Part shown: in pieces, positions 6,080 through 7,122 of the stretch
Layout: each line of letters begins with the position of its first letter
Numbering within the stretch: the stretch's first letter is position 1
NCBI GenBank assembly: GCA_002695115.1
Contig: NZOA01000057.1
Coordinates: forward strand, 5,180-12,301
From: Planctomycetota bacterium
GTDB taxonomy: Bacteria > Planctomycetota > UBA8108
Direction: 5' to 3'
Length of the DNA stretch: 7,122 nt
Notes under the pieces: model-generated
The model's database searches: none
What the model saw: only the letters and a program-made list of their open reading frames with translations
Told to the model about the DNA's origin: nothing
Program-made: the position numbers and the translations under genes

Positions 6080-7036
6080 ATGCGCGGCATGACTGAAAGG
6101 GAAGGTTCCGCGGGGGGTGGTGGGAAAAAACGCCAGGGAGTGGCGAAGGGACTGCATGGCGGTGTCCGCGAGGTGTACCGCGATGAGGCGATCTGGGTGC
6201 TCGACAAGCCCTCCGGGGTGCTCTCCCATCCGAACCAGCCGGGCAGGAAGGCCTCCAACGCCCTCTTGAAGGGAGAGTTCGACTTCGAGGACGAGAGCTA
6301 CCGGATCGAGGTGCCGGGCGGCGACCTGCACCGGGTGTGGCTCCTGCATCGCCTCGACATCGACACCAGCGGTCTCATCGTCTGCGCCCTCGACCCGGAG
6401 GCGGGGGCGATCTTCAAGCAGGCCCTGCACGACCGCGAGGTCGAGAAGACCTACAAGGCGCTGCTTCTCTCGGCGCCGCGGCCGCCCATCGGCAGCTGGA
6501 GCGACTGCCTGGGACGGGCGGCGCGCGGCAGCCGTGTCGAGGTGCGGGTACGGTCGGGGCGCAAGGCCAACGCCGAGACCTCCTACGAGCTCGAGCGCAC
6601 CTTTGCCGGCACCGGGATCTCGCTCGTGCGCCTGGTGCCGCATACCGGCCGAACCCACCAGCTGCGTGTCCAGGCGGCGCGCCACGGCGCGCCGGTCGCC
6701 GGCGACCAGCGCTACGGGGACTTTGAGGCCAATAAGTTCCTGGCCGAGAAGATTGGTCTCAAGCGCATGTTTCTACACGCCTGGGGACTGAGCTTCCGTC
6801 ATCCGCTCACCGGCCACCGTCTGAGCTTCCGGCAGGATCTCAGCCAGCGCCTGACGCTGCCGCTCGAGCGCCTCGAGAGGCTGGAGACCCGGGTGCCACG
6901 GCGCAAGCAACCGGAAGGCGACCACCACGCGTTCCGCAGGCGTCGGAAAAAGAAAAAAGACCAGGACCGGGAGCAGGGCCGCGGTCGCGGCCACCGGGGC
7001 CAGGGCCGGGGACGCGGCAAGAAGAAGCGGAAGTAG
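6080..7036 (+). CDS. RluA-family RNA pseudouridine synthase with basic RG/K-rich C-terminal tail
   Basis: It isomerises specific uridines to pseudouridine in rRNA or tRNA; the target site cannot be read from sequence. Counting from the ATG at 6080 (318 aa), the catalytic motif LHRLDIDTSG carries D93, and RTHQLRVQ (191-198), the GDQRYGD segment and FLHAWGLSFRHP complete the RluA signature. No S4 RNA-binding domain precedes the catalytic domain. The last ~46 residues have about 22 Lys/Arg, with RRRRKKKK, then GRGRG repeats and KKKRK at the very end. This tail is unusual for the family and could replace S4 as a nonspecific RNA contact. Start choice is uncertain: ATG at 6080 or 6089 is plausible, GGGG near 6070 is the only Shine-Dalgarno-like site, and the longer open frame from 5999 would overlap the hisH promoter. 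The gene is divergent from hisH. RluA/RluC/RluD/TruC-type assignment is not possible here. Confidence 0.92.
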   Translation: MRGMTEREGSAGGGGKKRQGVAKGLHGGVREVYRDEAIWVLDKPSGVLSHPNQPGRKASNALLKGEFDFEDESYRIEVPGGDLHRVWLLHRLDIDTSGLIVCALDPEAGAIFKQALHDREVEKTYKALLLSAPRPPIGSWSDCLGRAARGSRVEVRVRSGRKANAETSYELERTFAGTGISLVRLVPHTGRTHQLRVQAARHGAPVAGDQRYGDFEANKFLAEKIGLKRMFLHAWGLSFRHPLTGHRLSFRQDLSQRLTLPLERLERLETRVPRRKQPEGDHHAFRRRRKKKKDQDREQGRGRGHRGQGRGRGKKKRK

Positions 7037-7076
7037 CCCTAGCAGAGGCGGGCAGGTTCAGTACAACGGAATTACT

Positions 7077-7101
7077 TTCCGATCGAACGGATCAATCGGA
7101 A
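7077..7101. repeat. Inverted repeat downstream of the pseudouridine synthase gene
   Basis: TTCCGAT (7077-7083) is mirrored by ATCGGAA (7095-7101), a perfect 7-bp stem with an 11-nt loop that itself contains part of a GATC/GATC pairing. It is followed by GTCGGTCCCCCTATTT. No T tract follows directly, so it is not a standard terminator. It could be an operator, a weak terminator or the edge of a REP-like element. The rest of 7037-7122 has no visible gene. Confidence 0.5.
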
Positions 7102-7122
7102 GTCGGTCCCCCTATTTGCATA

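Noticed and set aside
5983..6258. N-terminal extension of hisH up to 6258
   Set aside because: The frame is open by chance. The extra residues do not resemble HisH, lie antisense to the pseudouridine synthase gene and would start upstream of the promoter. The ATG at 5982 gives the normal 206-residue protein.

Overview
The window is GC-rich and densely coded. It looks like a chromosomal stretch from a Planctomycetota-type bacterium, probably an uncultured or MAG-derived lineage. The main lineage clue is the C-terminus of the first gene: two dockerin-like Asp/Asn calcium loops (CNGDG...DISD and CDINGD...DISD), each followed by an aromatic 'LF(Q/R)G' turn and a Pro/Cys-rich tail. A second clue is the small secreted protein that joins a 'DTIELRNGR..GKV' module to HEAT-like helices. 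The lineage is inferred from these styles; there is no rRNA or marker search behind it.

Layout. Positions 1-1929 (+) hold the 3' part of a GH13 (alpha-amylase/branching-enzyme-like) protein with a CBM48-like start and a dockerin-like end. Convergent to it, only 20 bp away, is a minus-strand pair: a secreted Shewanella-like PPP-family metallophosphatase (3721-2549), then a thioredoxin-type arsenate reductase (2552-1950). The two overlap as ATGA, and the reductase carries an unusual acidic N-terminal extension made of three 42-bp tandem repeats. Upstream of these, a secreted HEAT-like protein (4448-3783) has a well-formed sigma70-type promoter and a Rho-independent terminator that begins inside its stop codon. 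Further upstream on the minus strand are hisH and hisF (5982-5362 and 5362-4565), overlapping by one base (TGATG). They encode the two subunits of imidazole glycerol phosphate synthase, with all catalytic residues intact. Divergent from hisH is an RluA-family pseudouridine synthase (6080-7036, +) with a strongly basic RG/K-rich tail. The last 86 bp hold an inverted repeat followed by GTCGGTCCCCCTATTT, which may be the edge of a REP/RAYT-type repeat.

How the genes work together. HisH and HisF form one enzyme: glutaminase plus cyclase, linking histidine and purine synthesis. The phosphatase and arsenate reductase are translationally coupled and should be co-expressed, but one is exported and the other is a cytosolic-type enzyme, so a shared pathway is only conjecture. 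The GH13, HEAT-like and pseudouridine synthase genes look functionally independent.

I see no defence system, CRISPR array, integrase, tRNA or rRNA. Most of the window is ordinary housekeeping and envelope content. The points most worth a second look are the repeat-built acidic extension on ArsC, its coupling to the exported phosphatase, the terminator/hairpin arrangement at 3753-3791, and the inverted repeat at the right edge.
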